DNA from: Fuerstiella sp.
GTDB taxonomy: Bacteria > Planctomycetota > Planctomycetia > Planctomycetales > Planctomycetaceae
Reading direction: 5' to 3'
DNA: 45,950 nt
Assembly (NCBI GenBank): GCA_022447185.1
Contig: JAKVAY010000062.1
Span: forward strand, 1-45,950
This document shows positions 43,708 through 45,950 of the stretch, piece after piece. The position numbers were made by a program, and so were the translations under genes. Within the stretch, counting starts at the first letter, position 1, and each line of letters opens with the position of its first letter. A model generated the notes under the pieces. That model did no database searches and was not told the DNA's origin. It saw only the letters and a program-made list of their open reading frames with translations.

Positions 43708-45180
43708 ATGGGGTCGTTATCGGTGCCGGGCATCAGTTTACCCACATCCCGTCGGGACTTCCTGACCAGATTCGGTTGCGGTACCGGACTGCTTGGATTG
43801 AATGCAGTTCTTGCCGATGAATCATCTTCGGCGAATCAACAGCCGGTCGACATACGTCTGAATTCGAATCCGCCGGCAGCACATTTCGCACCGCGTGCGA
43901 AGCGAGTCATCCATCTGCTGATGAATGGCGGCCCGTCGCAAATGGATACATTCGACTATAAACCTTCACTGGCAAAGTACGAAGGACAACGACCCGCAAC
44001 CGTCGATTTGCGCACACAGCGTAAAACAACGGGTATCCTCAAATCGCCCTTCCGTTTTACCCGACATGGTGAATCGGGATTGTGGGTCAGCGAATTGTTT
44101 CCGCATGTCGCTCGTCACGTCGACGAATTGTGTGTCATCCAGTCCATGCACACAGATATCCCGGAACACGTCTCCGGCCTGATGATGATGGACATCGGTG
44201 CGAATCAGCCAAATCGCCCCAGCATGGGCTCATGGATCACCTGGGGACTGGGCACCGAAAATGCAAACCTGCCTGGTTTCGTTGTGTTGTGCCATAACGG
44301 TCATCCTCGTCCCGGTCCCACCGGCTGGAGCAACAGTTTTCTGCCTGGTTCCTGTGCCGGCACGTTCGTGGATACCTGGCAAATGAAACCCGATCAGGTT
44401 CTGCCAAATCTTCGTAATCTTCACCTTTCGCCATCACAACAACGTCAGCAGCTCGGCCTGCTGCAGCGAATGAATCAACTGCATCTGGAACGCACCGAAC
44501 GCAACCAGGCACTTGAAACCCGTATCGAATCACTGGAACTGGCCTTTCGAATGCAGTTCGCCGCACCGGACGCCTTTGATATTTCTCGGGAATCCCGGTC
44601 CACGCTCGATCTGTACGGAATTGGTCCGGAACCCACGTCATTTGTTGCAGGCGGACGTAAATGCGGGGGATTTGCCGAAGGCGCTCTGATCGCCAGACGG
44701 CTGCTGGAACGAGGTGTCCGGGTCGTTCAGCTTGCGATGGCCCCGGATGTTCCCTGGGACGATCACTCCAATATCCACGATCACCGGCCAAGAGCCTTTG
44801 AGTGTGACCGACCGATTGCGGCATTGCTGACCGACCTCAAACAGCGAGGTCTGCTGGACGAAACTCTTGTCCTGTGGGGCGGAGAATTCGGACGCACACC
44901 AACCACAGACGTTACCGCAAAAAAACCTGGACGTGACCACAACCATTACGGATTTACGGTGTGGCTGGCCGGCGGAGGGGTCAAAGGCGGCATGACCTGG
45001 GGAGCCACCGACGAGTTCGGCATGCGTGCCATCGAAAACCGCATGCACGTTCACGACCTGCACGCCACGATTCTGCACCTGATGGGCCTCAACCACGAAC
45101 GTCTCACCTTCCGTCACTCCGGTCGTGACTTTCGCCTGACCGACGTCAAAGGAACGGTTGCTCAGGGCATCCTGACCTGA
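43708..45180 (+). CDS. DUF1501 protein, Tat-exported, module B partner
   Basis: A 490-residue DUF1501 protein with a twin-arginine signal: LPTSRRDFLTRFGCGTGLLG, arginines at 15-16. Conserved segments are LLMNGGPSQMDTFDYKPSLA, GLWVSELFPHVARHVDELCV, ITWGLGTENANLPGFVVL, LIARRLLERGVRVVQLAM, then GGEFGRTPTTDVTAKKPGRD with its following HNHYGFTVWLAGGG. It is closer by eye to the module A partner at 36873 than to the DUF1501 protein at 16979 (shared GTEN, PFRF and GRDHN segments). Its last 19 bases overlap the converging reading frame of the interrupted small protein at the right edge. Confidence 0.92.
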   Translation: MGSLSVPGISLPTSRRDFLTRFGCGTGLLGLNAVLADESSSANQQPVDIRLNSNPPAAHFAPRAKRVIHLLMNGGPSQMDTFDYKPSLAKYEGQRPATVDLRTQRKTTGILKSPFRFTRHGESGLWVSELFPHVARHVDELCVIQSMHTDIPEHVSGLMMMDIGANQPNRPSMGSWITWGLGTENANLPGFVVLCHNGHPRPGPTGWSNSFLPGSCAGTFVDTWQMKPDQVLPNLRNLHLSPSQQRQQLGLLQRMNQLHLERTERNQALETRIESLELAFRMQFAAPDAFDISRESRSTLDLYGIGPEPTSFVAGGRKCGGFAEGALIARRLLERGVRVVQLAMAPDVPWDDHSNIHDHRPRAFECDRPIAALLTDLKQRGLLDETLVLWGGEFGRTPTTDVTAKKPGRDHNHYGFTVWLAGGGVKGGMTWGATDEFGMRAIENRMHVHDLHATILHLMGLNHERLTFRHSGRDFRLTDVKGTVAQGILT

Positions 45181-45629
45181 CTCGAAATCTGCGAACGCAG
45201 GTAATCCAGGACAATTTGATTGGGTTCACTTTTTTCCCAGTGACTCTCAGCACCATCGGTCAGCGTGATGACACGGAATTTCGCGACCTGATGGCCTGTT
45301 GACTCGGCCAGCAACGCACTCGGAATTGCTTGCCAATCGATTTTTGTGCGATCTGACAACTCGTCGAAGGACCACGGTTACTGACGGACCCGTTCGATAC
45401 GGGTTCGATAATCGTCCCGAAGATCATCCCAGTTTTTCGGCAATTGATTGTTGTTAGCTTTCAAGTGTTCCACGACCATCTCAGCGACCCACCCGACCAC
45501 ATAGGCATTACGGATTTGTTCATTGAGGCGGTGCAGACTGTATCCACCAGCAAGACAAAGTATGACGAGCACGAGACAAACGATCGGCAGCTTTGAGCGT
45601 TTTTCCGGTTCGGGTTGTGCGTCAACCAT
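45162..45629 (-). pseudogene. small anchored hypothetical protein interrupted by an in-frame TAA
   Basis: Two open segments lie in the same frame. 45378-45629 encodes 83 residues with one N-terminal helix (KLPIVCLVLVILCLAGGYSL) and ends NWDDLRDDYRTRIERVRQ-TAA. Directly after the stop, with no frameshift, the frame goes on as PWSFDELSDRTKIDWQAIPS and continues ~55 residues to DYLRSQISSQVRMP at 45162. The join reads as one protein: a QLPKNWDDL element, then WSFDELSDRTKIDW, then HWEKSEPNQIVLDYL, an arrangement I associate with small planctomycete anchored proteins of unknown function. The likeliest cause is a nonsense mutation or a base error; a genuine 83-residue short form or readthrough are alternatives. 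A TTG at 45359 could restart translation of the second part, but no ribosome-binding site is evident. Confidence 0.65.
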
Positions 45630-45950
45630 CAGTGTGATCCTGATGTGAGCGAGCTAACTTTGACCCCCGTCAGACCATGACTGTCCGGATTGTCTATCAT
45701 CTTTCAGTCGGATCGCAGGAACGTCAATGTTACCTCAAGCATGTCAGGAACGATGAGCTGATTATTTTTCCGGTCGAAGAACAGGTCGACCGCCGTAGTG
45801 AAACTGTCGAAAAGTACGGTCAATGACGGTTTCCCGTAATCGCACATCCAGACTTTACACAGCCGACAGCTGGAAACGCACATGGCGCCCTGACCAAATT
45901 CGATCGGATCAGGCCACCTCGACACCAGCGATTATCATATCCTCGCCACA
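45630..45950. other. right-edge region; weak minus-strand ORF 45704-45925
   Basis: About 320 bases to the window end. A GTG-started frame of 73 codons on the minus strand (45704-45925; residues such as SLTVLFDSFTTAVDLFFDRK, then QLIVPDMLEVTLTFLRSD) has a plausible composition and a stop just upstream, so it would be complete, but it has no clear ribosome-binding site or recognisable family. I leave it as a possible small gene only. Confidence 0.3.

Noticed and set aside
1..45950. tRNA, rRNA, phage or integrative element signals
   Set aside because: Reading both strands by eye I found no cloverleaf with a convincing T-loop, no integrase or transposase, and no flanking direct repeats; a tRNAscan or Rfam run would be decisive.

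Overview
The window looks like a chromosomal stretch from a planctomycete, probably of the Planctomycetaceae/Gimesiaceae/Fuerstiella type, with moderate GC (low-to-mid 50s % by eye). The reasons are the lineage-typical families: two large secreted cytochrome c/DUF1549/DUF1553 (PSD1) proteins, three Tat-exported DUF1501 proteins, a glucose/sorbosone-dehydrogenase-like protein with a Pirellula-type C-terminal heme domain, SUMF1-like and PQQ-propeller domains, an HTTM protein and many lineage-specific exported proteins. I saw no tRNA, rRNA, CRISPR array, phage or intact IS element.

Layout. 1-16.2 kb is mixed housekeeping and lineage-specific genes: the 3' part of an acyl-CoA dehydrogenase, an HTTM membrane protein with a coupled small protein, methionine aminopeptidase, a class I/II aminotransferase followed by an EpmA-type EF-P lysine ligase, a bPH2-like membrane protein, xseB, an M50-like membrane protein whose protease motif is destroyed, a 770-residue exported protein with a duplicated acidic cassette, Mn-type SOD with a clear terminator, a two-thioredoxin-domain lipoprotein, and an ATP-grasp-like protein followed by a DPM1-like glycosyltransferase. 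16.2-27.4 kb is metabolic. A DUF1501 protein, an EctD-like dioxygenase and a SAF-domain oxidoreductase lie on the plus strand. Facing them on the minus strand is a compact operon: Nramp-like transporter, LLM flavin oxidoreductase, LDH2-family dehydrogenase, second LLM oxidoreductase, then an HpcH/HpaI aldolase. 28-45 kb is dominated by exported redox and planctomycete-specific proteins: the three-CxxCH sugar-dehydrogenase-like protein, an EamA permease, a lactonase-fold propeller, and two parallel PSD1 -> DUF1501 pairs flanking a divergent SUMF1-PQQ lipoprotein. The right edge holds a small membrane protein interrupted by an in-frame TAA.

How the genes may work together. The best candidate for an undescribed pathway is the minus-strand operon at 21.2-27.4 kb. 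Its three central genes overlap by 1-4 bases, and the predicted steps (transport, flavin-dependent oxygenation twice, NAD(P)-linked oxidation, retro-aldol cleavage) could form one catabolic route; the substrate is unknown. The PSD1/DUF1501 pairs and the sugar-dehydrogenase/lactonase genes suggest periplasmic oxidation of carbohydrate, but this is inference. Other points of interest are a decayed group II intron domain V/VI-like remnant at 21.2 kb, the pseudo-protease, the thioredoxin domain that lost one cysteine, and the acidic cassette duplicated under apparent purifying selection.
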